Origin: Pseudomonas sp. GOM6
GTDB lineage: Bacteria; Pseudomonadota; Gammaproteobacteria; Pseudomonadales; Pseudomonadaceae
Assembly: GCF_029537485.1 (NCBI RefSeq)
Contig: NZ_JARPUS010000008.1
Location: forward strand, 62,001-126,000
Direction: 5' to 3'
Length of the DNA: 64,000 bases
A program made the position numbers and the translations under genes. Numbering within the stretch: the stretch's first letter is position 1; every line of letters begins with the position of its first letter. Of the stretch, positions 7,932-16,985 are shown in pieces. The notes below the pieces were generated by a model, which searched no databases, was not told the origin of the DNA, and worked only from the letters and a program-made list of their open reading frames with translations.

Positions 7932-9002
7932 TTACACATCGATTCGTACATCACCCAGCGGTGCGCTGACGCACAGGCGGATGGGTTGTCCTGGCTCGGC
8001 ACTCACAATGCCGCTGCGCAGATCACGCACCGCACCACCGAGCAGCAGGCAGGTGCAGCTGGCACAGATGCCCTGACGGCAACCATGGGCCGGGCGCAGG
8101 CCGTGAGCTTCGGCCTGCTCCAACAGACTACGGGCGTTGTCACCCGCGCCCTGCAGGCGACTGCGCGCGAACTCCAGCCGCACCGGCTGACCCGCGTCAC
8201 TGACCCGCCGCAGCGGGCTGAAGGCCTCGCTCTGCAACGCAGCGCCGCAGCTCGCCCGCACCGCCTCGACGAAGCCTGCCGGGCCACAGGCCAGCAGCGC
8301 GAAACCGCTCATCCCCTGCAGATGCTCAGCCTGAAAACGCCCCGCGCCCTGCCCGGTCAGCAGCCAGCGCACCTGCAGATTGGCATGCCGCCGCATCAAC
8401 GCCTGCAGCTCCGCCATATAGGCCCGCTGCCCGGCTTCACGCACGTAGTGCAGCAGGGTGATCGGCGCTGCATAGCCGCGGGCCAGTGCCTCGCGCAGCA
8501 GGCCGAGTAGCGCGGTGATACCGCTGCCGGCCGCCAGCAGACCCACGCCCTCGGCCTGCTGCGGCCAATACAACTCCCCCTGGGCCTGCCCCAGCTCCAG
8601 TACGCTGCCTACGGCCAGATGGTCGAGCAAACGGTTAGAGATAACGCCGTCCGGCTGGCGACGGATACCCAGTTCGATCACCCCGCCGCGCTCCACGCGC
8701 GTCAGGCTGTAGCTGCGGCAATGGCGCACGCCGTCCAGCTCCAGGTACAGCTGCACATGCTGGCCCGCTCGCCAGTCGCGCTCATTGCCGTTGCAGCGCA
8801 GGCGTAGCGCCAACAGGTCATCACTGACCCAGTCGCGCCCGATCACCCGCGCCATCACCCGATTGAGCCGCCAAGCCGGGTGCAGCCCACCCAGCAGCGC
8901 ATCCACTTCGGCCTCGCGCAACCAACGTCTGGCCACCAGCGCGCGCAGCGGACGCAGCCCGGACGCCAGGGCGCGAACCAGAGAAAAAGGCAATACAGCC
9001 AT
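7932..9002 (-). CDS. desC: Desaturase electron-transfer oxidoreductase DesC
   Basis: The 356-residue product has a ferredoxin-NADP reductase-like FAD/NAD(P) module (RSYSLTRV for flavin, GSGITALLGLL for nucleotide). A C-terminal plant-type 2Fe-2S ferredoxin domain follows with the cluster HGCRQGICASCTCLLLGG and a later cysteine (IRLCVSAP). It moves electrons from NAD(P)H to DesB. I start at the ATG at 9002; a GTG at 9011 in frame would add three residues. The gene begins 11 bp from a DesT-type palindrome, so it is the first gene of the desCB operon. Confidence 0.9.
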   Translation of the reverse strand: MAVLPFSLVRALASGLRPLRALVARRWLREAEVDALLGGLHPAWRLNRVMARVIGRDWVSDDLLALRLRCNGNERDWRAGQHVQLYLELDGVRHCRSYSLTRVERGGVIELGIRRQPDGVISNRLLDHLAVGSVLELGQAQGELYWPQQAEGVGLLAAGSGITALLGLLREALARGYAAPITLLHYVREAGQRAYMAELQALMRRHANLQVRWLLTGQGAGRFQAEHLQGMSGFALLACGPAGFVEAVRASCGAALQSEAFSPLRRVSDAGQPVRLEFARSRLQGAGDNARSLLEQAEAHGLRPAHGCRQGICASCTCLLLGGAVRDLRSGIVSAEPGQPIRLCVSAPLGDVRIDV

Positions 9003-9013
9003 CGAACCCACCC

Positions 9014-9031
9014 AGTGAACATTTGTTCACT
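9014..9031. promoter_or_regulatory. DesT-type operator 1 (desC side)
   Basis: AGTGAACATTTGTTCACT is an 18-base palindrome with eight-base arms and a TT centre. It lies between the divergent desC and desT starts. Position and form fit a TetR-family operator. That DesT binds it is inferred from the P. aeruginosa system. Confidence 0.8.
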
Positions 9032-9054
9032 AAACTGGCAGATAGCCTTAACTC

Positions 9055-9072
9055 AGTCAACACTTGTTCACT
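9055..9072. promoter_or_regulatory. DesT-type operator 2 overlapping a desC -35 box
   Basis: AGTCAACACTTGTTCACT repeats operator 1 with one arm mismatch, centred 41 bp away. Read leftward, its left arm supplies TTGACT, a good -35 element pointing at desC, so occupancy would block polymerase. Confidence 0.7.
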
Positions 9073-9143
9073 GACATCCAGTTCGACGCTGATCGAACGC
9101 TTTTGCTAGAGTGCGCCGCACCCTCACGAACAGCCTGAAGCCC

Positions 9144-9779
9144 ATGTCGCCCCGCGCCGAACAGAAACTGCAGACCCGCCTGGCCCTGATGGATGCCGCC
9201 CGCAACCTGATGGACAGCGGCCGCGGCTTCGGCAGCCTGAGCCTGCGCGAGGTCAGCCGCACCGCCGGCATCGTGCCCACCGGCTTCTACCGGCACTTTC
9301 AGGACATGGACGAACTGGGCCTGGCCCTGGTCGAGGAAGTGGACGCCACCTTCCGCAGCACCCTGCGCGAGGTGCGCCGCAGCCAGATCGAGATGGGCAG
9401 CATCATCGAGGCCAGCACGCGCATCTTCCTCGACGCCGTGAGCGCCAATCGCAGCCAGTTCCTGTTCCTCGCCCGCGAGCAGTACGGCGGCTCGCAGCCG
9501 GTACGCCAGGCCATCGGTCGCCTGCGCCAGCGCATCACCGATGATCTGGTCGCCGACCTCAAGCTGCTCAACCGCACACCGCACCTCAACGATCCAGCGC
9601 TGGAAGTGGTGTCCGACCTGGTGGTGAAGACCGTGTTCGCCACCCTGCCCGAGCTGATCGACCCACCGGCCGCCAATCTGCCCGCGCACCTGACCCCGGA
9701 AGCCAAGATGACCCAGCAGCTGCGCTTCATCTTCATCGGAGCCAAACACTGGCAGGGGCTCGGCCAGGGGCGCAGCTAG
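9144..9779 (+). CDS. desT: TetR-family regulator DesT
   Basis: The protein has 211 residues from the ATG at 9144; the upstream GTG at 9111 has no family support. The N-terminal helix-turn-helix reads GFGSLSLREVSRTAGIVPTGFYRHF (about residues 32-56), followed by an all-helical ligand domain. In P. aeruginosa DesT binds acyl-CoA and represses desCB when unsaturated acyl-CoA is plentiful, releasing on saturated ligands. Two palindromes in the divergent promoter support autoregulated control of desCB. Confidence 0.9.
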   Translation: MSPRAEQKLQTRLALMDAARNLMDSGRGFGSLSLREVSRTAGIVPTGFYRHFQDMDELGLALVEEVDATFRSTLREVRRSQIEMGSIIEASTRIFLDAVSANRSQFLFLAREQYGGSQPVRQAIGRLRQRITDDLVADLKLLNRTPHLNDPALEVVSDLVVKTVFATLPELIDPPAANLPAHLTPEAKMTQQLRFIFIGAKHWQGLGQGRS

Positions 9780-9930
9780 CGCACCACCTTTGCGCACGCG
9801 CAACCACCCAGCACCAATATAAGGCGCGACATAGCCCCACTATCAGGCATCAGGCCGCCAGAATGGGGCCGTGACGGCTTGGCAAGGGCCTTGCTCTAGC
9901 CCTGGGACATTTCCTGATCGGATGTCCACT

Positions 9931-10431
9931 ATGTTGGTGATTCATCACCGCCTCGATCCTCAACCCCACTGGGACGAGGAGCTCCACCTGACCCACGAGG
10001 CGCGCAGCAAGAGCCGCCTGCGCTGCTTCAGTGCCGCCAACGAAGAAACCGGCCTGTTCCTAGAACGGGGTCAGCCGCCGCTGCGCGATGGCGACTGCCT
10101 GCGCGCCGAAGACGGCCGCATCGTGCGCGTCTGCGCCCGCCCCGAAGCACTGTTGCACGTCACCTGCGCCAGCAGCTTCGAGCTGATGCGCGCCGCCTAT
10201 CACCTGGGCAACCGCCACGTTGCCCTGCAACTGGGCGATGGCTGGCTGCGACTGCTCGACGATTACGTGCTCAGGGCCATGCTCGACCAGCTCGGTGCCA
10301 CCACCTGCACGGTCGAGGCGCCCTTCCATCCGGAACACGGCGCCTACGGTGGCGGCCATCACCACTCGCACCAAGGCGATGCCGACTTCAACTACGCGCC
10401 GCGCCTGCATCAGTTCGGCGTGCGCACATGA
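9931..10431 (+). CDS. ureE: Urease accessory nickel chaperone UreE
   Basis: The 166-residue product has the UreE N-terminal peptide-binding half and a C-terminal metal-binding half with YHLGNRH around residue 90 and a histidine tail HHHSH near residue 149. UreE delivers nickel to the urease active site through the UreG-F-H complex. The ATG at 9931 gives the normal N-terminus MLVIHHRL; an ATG at 9922 is three codons longer. The stop overlaps ureF in ATGA. Structural genes ureABC and ureD are not in the window, as in P. aeruginosa where they lie apart. Confidence 0.93.
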   Translation: MLVIHHRLDPQPHWDEELHLTHEARSKSRLRCFSAANEETGLFLERGQPPLRDGDCLRAEDGRIVRVCARPEALLHVTCASSFELMRAAYHLGNRHVALQLGDGWLRLLDDYVLRAMLDQLGATTCTVEAPFHPEHGAYGGGHHHSHQGDADFNYAPRLHQFGVRT

Positions 10432-11102
10432 ACAAGGCCTGGGCCCTGCTGCGTCTGGCCAGTCCACAGCTGCCCATCGGCGGCTACAGCTATTCGCAAG
10501 GGCTGGAGATGGCGGTGGACCAGGGCCTGGTGCATGACCAGGGCAGTGCCCGCCAATGGATCGCCGACCAGCTGCTGCTCAACCTGGCGCGCTTCGAGGC
10601 GCCACTGCTGCTGGCGCACTGCCAGGCGGCTGCCGACGCAGACTGGCCGGTACTGGCCGAACTGGCCGGGCAGCATCGCGCCAGCCGCGAGACCCGCGAG
10701 CTGGCCCTGGAGAGCCGGCAGATGGGCTATTCCCTGCGCCAGCTGCTCGAAGGCCTGCCGGAGCTGGACGAAGCCGCCCGCGCTTTTCTCGCCAGCCAGC
10801 CCGAACTGGGCCTGGCCCCGGCCTGGGCGCTGGCCGCCCGCGCCTGGCAGATCAGCCCGCAGGATGCCCTCGCCGCCTGGCTGTGGGGCTGGCTGGAAAA
10901 CCAGCTGGCGGTGCTGATGAAGACCCTGCCGCTGGGTCAGCAGGCCGCCCAGCGCCTGACCAGCGAGCTACTACCGCTGCTGGAGCAGGCCCAGCACGAC
11001 GCCAGCCACAAACAACCCGAACACTGGGGCAGCGCCGCTTTCGGCCTGGCCCTGGCCAGCATGGCGCACGAGCGCCAATACAGCCGTTTATTCCGCTCAT
11101 GA
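10428..11102 (+). CDS. ureF: Urease accessory protein UreF
   Basis: This 224-residue all-helical protein begins with [21 protein letters not shown], the UreF signature. It includes [18 protein letters not shown] near the C-terminus. UreF bridges UreH/D and UreG and gates GTP hydrolysis during nickel insertion into apo-urease. It is coupled to ureE by a 4-bp overlap and precedes ureG by 16 bp. Confidence 0.95.
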   Translation: MNKAWALLRLASPQLPIGGYSYSQGLEMAVDQGLVHDQGSARQWIADQLLLNLARFEAPLLLAHCQAAADADWPVLAELAGQHRASRETRELALESRQMGYSLRQLLEGLPELDEAARAFLASQPELGLAPAWALAARAWQISPQDALAAWLWGWLENQLAVLMKTLPLGQQAAQRLTSELLPLLEQAQHDASHKQPEHWGSAAFGLALASMAHERQYSRLFRS

Positions 11103-11118
11103 GAAAAGGAAACCCAAG

Positions 11119-11733
<615 letters not shown>

Positions 11734-11762
11734 GCGCCGCGCTCTCACACAAGGAGAACCCC

Positions 11763-12335
11763 ATGCATCTGCGCAAAGCACTCTACGCCATCGCCCTGTT
11801 CCTCAGCCCGGCCGTGGCCTTCGCCCATGCCGGCCACGACCACTCCGGCCTGATGTCCGGCGTCGCTCACCCCATCACCGGCCTCGATCACCTGCTGGCC
11901 ATGCTCGCCGTCGGCCTGTGGGCTGCACAGCAGAGCGGTACCGCCCGCTGGGCCGTGCCTGTCACCTTCGTCGCCACCATGTTGCTGGGCGGTGTACTCG
12001 GCTTCTCCGGCGTGGAAATCCCGCTGATGGAAACCGGCATCGCCGGCTCGGTGCTGGCCTTCGGCCTGCTGGTGGCCGTGGCGGCGCGACTGCCGATGGC
12101 CGTGGCGCTCGGGCTGACTGCACTGTTCGCCCTCACCCACGGCGTGGCCCACGGCCTGGAACTGCCGGATCTAGCCAGCCCCTGGGGTTATGCCGCCGGC
12201 TTCGTCGCCGCCACCGCCGCTTTGCATGGCCTGGGCTACCTGGTCGCCCGCTACCTGCCGCGCGCTGCCGCGCCGCTGGTGCGTATCGCCGGTGGCGCCT
12301 CGGCCATCACCGGCGCCTGGCTGCTGGCCGGCTAA
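11763..12335 (+). CDS. ureJ: HupE/UreJ-family nickel permease
   Basis: The 190-residue protein has a signal-like first helix ending AFA, then the HupE/UreJ motif HAGHDHSG...HPITGLDHLLAM whose histidines bind nickel. Five or six further hydrophobic helices follow. It sits 29 bp after ureG with a good AAGGAG, so it is the last gene of the urease accessory operon and probably imports Ni2+ for the enzyme. HupE relatives can serve hydrogenases, but no hydrogenase genes are near. Confidence 0.9.
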   Translation: MHLRKALYAIALFLSPAVAFAHAGHDHSGLMSGVAHPITGLDHLLAMLAVGLWAAQQSGTARWAVPVTFVATMLLGGVLGFSGVEIPLMETGIAGSVLAFGLLVAVAARLPMAVALGLTALFALTHGVAHGLELPDLASPWGYAAGFVAATAALHGLGYLVARYLPRAAAPLVRIAGGASAITGAWLLAG

Positions 12336-12383
12336 GGCAGGCCGGCGTGCAAGGCGCCGGCTATCAGCACCATCGAAACAATC

Positions 12384-12406
12384 AACGGGCCGATTCCCGG
12401 CCCGTT
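12384..12406 (+). terminator. Hairpin after ureJ
   Basis: AACGGGCCG and CGGCCCGTT pair over the loop ATTCC, 48 bp after ureJ. The T-run is missing, so termination is inferred from position and stem strength only. Confidence 0.5.
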
Positions 12407-12443
12407 GCCTAGGCTGGGGTTCATCGCCGTCGAGGAACCCGCC

Positions 12444-12527
12444 ATGCCCATCCACGATTTCATTCGCTGCCTGCTCGCCACCTATGCAGCTGGCGCCAGC
12501 GGTGCCTGCCCACAAGAACTCGCCTGA
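12444..12527 (+). CDS. Possible 27-residue peptide
   Basis: ATG at 12444 opens a 27-codon frame, [20 protein letters not shown] plus a short tail ending CPQELA, preceded by GAGGA seven bases upstream. It fills the gap between ureJ and the LOG gene. The spacing and the amphipathic, two-cysteine composition make it worth listing. I do not recognise it, and a frame this short can arise by chance. Confidence 0.35.
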   Translation: MPIHDFIRCLLATYAAGASGACPQELA

Positions 12528-12580
12528 CCATTCGGACAGGGTTACCCTGTGCGCCCTCGCATCATCTGGGAGCGTTTCGC

Positions 12581-13168
12581 GTGAGCCTGAAATCCGTCTG
12601 CGTGTTCTGCGGCGCCAGCCCCGGCGCCCGCCCGATCTACCGTGAAGCGGCCGAGGCCCTGGGCCGCAGCCTGGCCGAACGCGGCCTGACGCTGGTCTAC
12701 GGAGGCGGCGCAGTCGGCCTCATGGGGATCGTCGCCGACGCCGCCCTGGCGGCCGGTGGCGAGGTGATCGGCATCATCCCGCAGAGCCTGAAACGCGCCG
12801 AAGTAGGCCACAACGGCCTGAGCCGCCTGGAAGTGGTGGACGGCATGCACGCGCGCAAGGCGCGGATGGCCGAGCTGGCCGATGCCTTCATCGCTCTGCC
12901 CGGCGGACTGGGTACGCTGGAGGAACTGTTCGAGGTGTGGACCTGGGGCCAGCTGGGCTACCACGCCAAGCCGCTGGGCCTGCTGGAAGTCGATGGCTTT
13001 TACGCACGCCTGACCGGCTTCCTCGACCACCTGGTGGCCGAGCGCTTCGTCCGCGAACCGCACCGCGCAATGCTGCAGGTCAGCGAGTCGCCGAGCGAGT
13101 TGCTCGAACGTCTGGCCGCCTGGCAGCCCACGGCCGCGCCCAAATGGGTCGACCGCGAGCCGAAGTGA
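12581..13168 (+). CDS. LOG-family (TIGR00730) nucleoside-monophosphate phosphoribohydrolase-like protein
   Basis: The 195-residue Rossmann protein carries [10 protein letters not shown] near residue 45 and the catalytic motif [16 protein letters not shown] near residue 107, diagnostic for LOG enzymes. These release the base from cytokinin or purine nucleoside 5'-monophosphates; older annotation as lysine decarboxylase is wrong. The start is GTG at 12581, with GGGAG eight bases before it; no suitable ATG is near. It converges with the mscS gene, whose stop is only seven bases away. Confidence 0.92.
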   Translation: MSLKSVCVFCGASPGARPIYREAAEALGRSLAERGLTLVYGGGAVGLMGIVADAALAAGGEVIGIIPQSLKRAEVGHNGLSRLEVVDGMHARKARMAELADAFIALPGGLGTLEELFEVWTWGQLGYHAKPLGLLEVDGFYARLTGFLDHLVAERFVREPHRAMLQVSESPSELLERLAAWQPTAAPKWVDREPK

Positions 13169-13175
13169 CGGCGGC

Positions 13176-14033
13176 TTAGCTGGACGACTGCTGCACGATT
13201 ACCGTCTGCGCCGGCATCGGCGCCGGGTAGCCGGCCTCACCGAGGGCATCCTTGATCACCTTGTTGGTGTCGAAATACACCTGCCAGTAATGGTCGGTGT
13301 GGCAATAGGGCCGCACCGCCAGCACCGGGCCGACCAGATTGAACTCGAGGATTTCCACATCCACCGCCGGCGCTTCCAGCACATTGTCGAGGGCCGCAAC
13401 CCGCTCTTTGAGCAGCGCCGCCGCACCCTTCCAGTCGGCACTGCCGGCCAGCTGGGCCTTGAGGTCGACCCGGCGGAAGGCATTGTGCGAGTAGTTCTGG
13501 ATGTTATCGCTGAAAATCTTGTTGTTGCCGACCAGGGTCAGCACGTTGTCCGGCGTGTTGATCGCGGTGACGAACAGGCCGATCTCGGTGACGGTGCCGG
13601 TGACCCCGCCGGCGCTGATGAAGTCGCCGACCTTGAACGGCCGCAGGATGATGATGAAGCCACCCGCCGCCAGGTTGGCCAGCAGCCCCGACCAGGCCAT
13701 GCCGATGGCCAGGCCGACCGCAGCGATCAGCGCGGCGAAGGTGGTGGTCTGCACACCGAAGTAACCGAGGATGCCGATCACCAGCAGGATGTTCAGCGTC
13801 ACGGTAATGAAGCTGCCCACGTAGCGCAGCACGGTCGGGTCCACCGACTGCCGGCCCAGAGCCTTCTGCACCATGCTCACGGCAAAGCCGATCAGCCAGC
13901 GGCCAATCACCCAGAAGGCGATGGCGGCAAGAATTTTCACGGCGAAGGCAGCGCCGTACTGCGCCACCATGTCCATCAACTGGTTGACCTTGGTGGTACC
14001 CACCGTGATCAGTTCTTTCCCTTCTTCTTCCAT
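13176..14033 (-). CDS. mscS: Small-conductance mechanosensitive channel MscS
   Basis: From the ATG at 14033 the product has 285 residues, the size of E. coli MscS; the longer frame to 14189 adds unrelated residues. Three transmembrane helices fill the first ~125 residues. TM3 is glycine/alanine-patterned (AVGLAIGMAWSGLLANLAAGGFIIILRPFKVGDFI). The beta and alpha/beta vestibule domains follow (GTVTEIGLFVTAINTPDN). It opens on membrane tension to release solutes during hypo-osmotic shock. Confidence 0.94.
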   Translation of the reverse strand: MEEEGKELITVGTTKVNQLMDMVAQYGAAFAVKILAAIAFWVIGRWLIGFAVSMVQKALGRQSVDPTVLRYVGSFITVTLNILLVIGILGYFGVQTTTFAALIAAVGLAIGMAWSGLLANLAAGGFIIILRPFKVGDFISAGGVTGTVTEIGLFVTAINTPDNVLTLVGNNKIFSDNIQNYSHNAFRRVDLKAQLAGSADWKGAAALLKERVAALDNVLEAPAVDVEILEFNLVGPVLAVRPYCHTDHYWQVYFDTNKVIKDALGEAGYPAPMPAQTVIVQQSSS

Positions 14034-14167
14034 GACGCGATACCTGCAAATGGTGAGTGACCCGAGAAACGCTAGCACGCCTGGCGCAGACTGCCCGGTG
14101 GCGTCGCAAAGCAAGGCAGATTGCCATCGTATACACTGCACAGGCGCTCCCGGTTTTGGCCTCGTCC

Positions 14168-15214
14168 ATGACGTACCTTCGCCTGCCACTGCTCATCCTC
14201 GCCAGCCTGCTCGCCCTGCTTCCCGCGCTGGCGAGTGCGGAGGGCAAGGTATTGCGCCTGCTGGCCTGGCCCGGCTATGCCGAGCCGGATCTGATCAGGC
14301 AGTTCGAGAGCCGCCACGGCGCAAGGGTAGAAGTCACCCTGGTCGGCAACGACGATGTCATGCGCAGCAAGCTGGCCAGGCACAATGGCGCTGACTACGA
14401 CCTGATTGCCGCCAACACCGCCGAGATCGCCCACTACATTGAGCAGGACCTGCTGCAACCGCTGGATCCCACCCGCATCGCCAACACCACCCGCCAGCTC
14501 TGGCGATTTCGCGATTACCGCAAGATTCCCGGCATTCACCACAACGGCCAGATCTATGCCATTCCCTATACCTATTCGGACATGGGGCTGATCTATGACC
14601 GCAGCCAGTTCAGCACGCCACCGCAATCCATCACCAGCCTCTGGGACCCGGCCCTGCGCGGCCGCGTACTGGCCTTCAACGGCAGCAGCCACAATTTCTC
14701 CCTGGCCAGCCAGGCCCGAGGTCGCGCGCCCTTTGCCATCGAATCGGACGAGTTCCCGGCCATCACCGATCAGCTGATTGCCCTGCGACGCAACGTGCTG
14801 ACCTTCTATAGCCTGCCGGAAGAAGCCGCCGCGCTGTTCCGCGAGCACCGCGTGGCGCTGCTGTGGGCCAACTATGGCCGCCAGCAGCTCAAACAGCTGC
14901 GCGATGCCGGCGCCGATGTCGGCTATGTGATTCCCCGTGAAGGGGCGCTGGCCTGGCTCGACTGCTGGGCCATCAGCCGTGGCGCGCGCGATTTTGCACT
15001 GGCCGAGGCCTGGATCGACTTCAGCCTGGACGAGGCCATGAGCCGAGCCCTGGTTGAGCGCCAGGGCCTGTCCAATACCACTGAGGAAGCGGCCGATGTC
15101 GAAGTACCGGGGCGCATGCTCTGGCTCCGCCCGGTAGAAGATGCCGAGCGCCGCTCGCGCTTGTGGCAGCGCATTCTCTCCGGTGAGCGCCCACCGCTGG
15201 TAGAGGCGCCATGA
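14168..15214 (+). CDS. PotD/PotF-like periplasmic polyamine-binding protein paired with a diguanylate cyclase
   Basis: The 348-residue product has a signal peptide (cleaved after about residue 23, ALASA) and the two-lobed fold of spermidine/putrescine binding proteins: LLAWPGYAEPDLIRQFESRHG, a SKLARHNGADYDLIAAN block and AIPYTYSDMGLIYD. No permease or ATPase genes accompany it. Instead its stop overlaps a membrane GGDEF gene in ATGA. That arrangement suggests a ligand-loaded sensor for the cyclase rather than a transporter part, as with NspS and MbaA in Vibrio cholerae. Ligand identity is inference. Confidence 0.85.
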   Translation: MTYLRLPLLILASLLALLPALASAEGKVLRLLAWPGYAEPDLIRQFESRHGARVEVTLVGNDDVMRSKLARHNGADYDLIAANTAEIAHYIEQDLLQPLDPTRIANTTRQLWRFRDYRKIPGIHHNGQIYAIPYTYSDMGLIYDRSQFSTPPQSITSLWDPALRGRVLAFNGSSHNFSLASQARGRAPFAIESDEFPAITDQLIALRRNVLTFYSLPEEAAALFREHRVALLWANYGRQQLKQLRDAGADVGYVIPREGALAWLDCWAISRGARDFALAEAWIDFSLDEAMSRALVERQGLSNTTEEAADVEVPGRMLWLRPVEDAERRSRLWQRILSGERPPLVEAP

Positions 15215-16932
15215 AAACCGGCATCGCCTTCAAGCTCGGCTGCCTGCTGGCGGTGTTCGGCGTGTTGGTCAGCGGCCTGACCGGCTATCACTCCTACAGC
15301 AGCAGCCACAGCACGCTGCTCAAGGCGGCCGAGCGCGACCTGCTGACCGCCACCCAGGTTCTGGGGCGCAACCTGCGCGGCAGCCTCGACAACATTTCCC
15401 GGGAAGTACGCCTGCTGGCGGACGTCAGCAGCGAGCGCGACCTACCCACACTGACCGACACCTGGCGCCTGCAGCACAACGAGCGCGACCTGGCTGAACT
15501 GTTTCGCGCCGCCATGCAGGTACACCCGGAGTACCTGCAGATCCGCCTGATCAGCGCAGCGGGCCATGGCCTGGAACAGGTACGCATCGACCGCCATGGA
15601 GAGCAACTGATTCGCGTCGACGATGCACAGCTGCAGGAGAAAGGGCATTTCGCCTACGTGTTCGACACCCTGCGCCTGCAAGCCGGCCAGGTACGCCTGT
15701 CGCCCATCGTCATCAACCGCGAGCTGGGCGTGCACTCCGGCCAAGGCAAACCCACCCTGCATGTGTCCAGCCCAGTGCTCGGCAGCGATGGTCAGGTATT
15801 CGGCCTGATCGTCATCAATGTCGACCTGGACCGCCTGTTCGCCCAGCTCAAGAGCGACCTGCCGGACTATTACCGGGTGTACCTGAGCAACAACTGGGGC
15901 GATTTGCTGATCCATCCGGATCATCGGCGCACCTTCGGCTTCGACCAGGGCAAGCGCCTGCTGCTCCAGGAGGAGTTTCCCCAGGTCAATCAGCTACTCG
16001 ATCAGAGTGGCCCGGAAAACCTGGTCAGTCGCGGCAGCGAAGAGCAACAAACACTGCTGGCGGCCTTCGTGAAGCTGCAGGTTGGCGATTATGATCCCAA
16101 CCGATTTGTGGTACTTGGCATGGCCCAACCGGAAAACCATGTCCTGGCGGAAACCCACCGGCTTGGCCTGCGCATCACCCAGGTGGTGCTGCTCTCCAGC
16201 CTGGTCGCGGTGCTGGTCGCCATCTTCGCCTCACGGGCCATGACCCGTTCGCTGACCAGCATCAACAACGCGGTACAGCAGTTCACCCGCAACCGTCTGC
16301 GCAGCCCTTTGCCGGTGGAACGCCAGGACGAGCTGGGCCAGCTGGCCCGCAGCTTCGCCCAGATGCAAGAGGAAATCCTCGACCAGCTCGACGAGCTCAG
16401 CCAGAGCCGCAACGCGCTCGAACACCTGGCCCGCCACGACCCACTGACCGGCCTGCCCAACCGACGCATGTTCTTCGAGCGTCTCGACCACGCCCTGGCC
16501 ACGGCGCGCCGCAGCGCACGCCCCTTGGCCGTACTGTTCGTCGATCTGGATCATTTCAAGGAGCTCAATGACAGTTTTGGTCACGGCACCGGCGACAGTG
16601 TGCTGCAGGCGGTAGCGAACCTGCTGCGCTCGGCCACCCGCGAGAGCGATACGGTGGCGCGCCTGGGCGGCGACGAGTTCGTCGTTCTGATCGAGCAGCT
16701 GGACGAGCCGCAGCAGGTACAGGCCGTCCTGCAGAAGCTGCATGAGCGCTTCCAGCTGCCCATGCTGATCGGCGGCCGGGAAGTACAGGTACAGGCCAGC
16801 ATGGGCGTTAGCCTGTTCCCCCGCGATGGCGACGATATCGAATCCCTGCTGCAACAGGCCGACCGGGCCATGTACGCGGCCAAGAACGCCGGGCGCAACA
16901 CCTACAACTACGATCCACTCGGGCCACGCTGA
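15211..16932 (+). CDS. Periplasmic-sensor HAMP-GGDEF diguanylate cyclase
   Basis: The 573-residue protein has TM1 at about 7-26, a ~290-residue periplasmic dCache-like domain, TM2 at about 320-342, a HAMP segment (SRAMTRSLTSINNAVQQF), and a GGDEF domain beginning RHDPLTGLPNRRMFF. The active site is intact (GGDEF, residues 486-490) with the product-inhibition site RESD at 477-480 exactly five residues before it, so active c-di-GMP synthesis with feedback is expected. No EAL domain follows, unlike MbaA. Coupled by 4-bp overlap to the binding-protein gene. Confidence 0.92.
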   Translation: MKTGIAFKLGCLLAVFGVLVSGLTGYHSYSSSHSTLLKAAERDLLTATQVLGRNLRGSLDNISREVRLLADVSSERDLPTLTDTWRLQHNERDLAELFRAAMQVHPEYLQIRLISAAGHGLEQVRIDRHGEQLIRVDDAQLQEKGHFAYVFDTLRLQAGQVRLSPIVINRELGVHSGQGKPTLHVSSPVLGSDGQVFGLIVINVDLDRLFAQLKSDLPDYYRVYLSNNWGDLLIHPDHRRTFGFDQGKRLLLQEEFPQVNQLLDQSGPENLVSRGSEEQQTLLAAFVKLQVGDYDPNRFVVLGMAQPENHVLAETHRLGLRITQVVLLSSLVAVLVAIFASRAMTRSLTSINNAVQQFTRNRLRSPLPVERQDELGQLARSFAQMQEEILDQLDELSQSRNALEHLARHDPLTGLPNRRMFFERLDHALATARRSARPLAVLFVDLDHFKELNDSFGHGTGDSVLQAVANLLRSATRESDTVARLGGDEFVVLIEQLDEPQQVQAVLQKLHERFQLPMLIGGREVQVQASMGVSLFPRDGDDIESLLQQADRAMYAAKNAGRNTYNYDPLGPR

Positions 16933-16985
16933 AGGCATAAGGCTATGCTTGCTATGAACTGGCACCCAACAGGCGAACGACCCAC

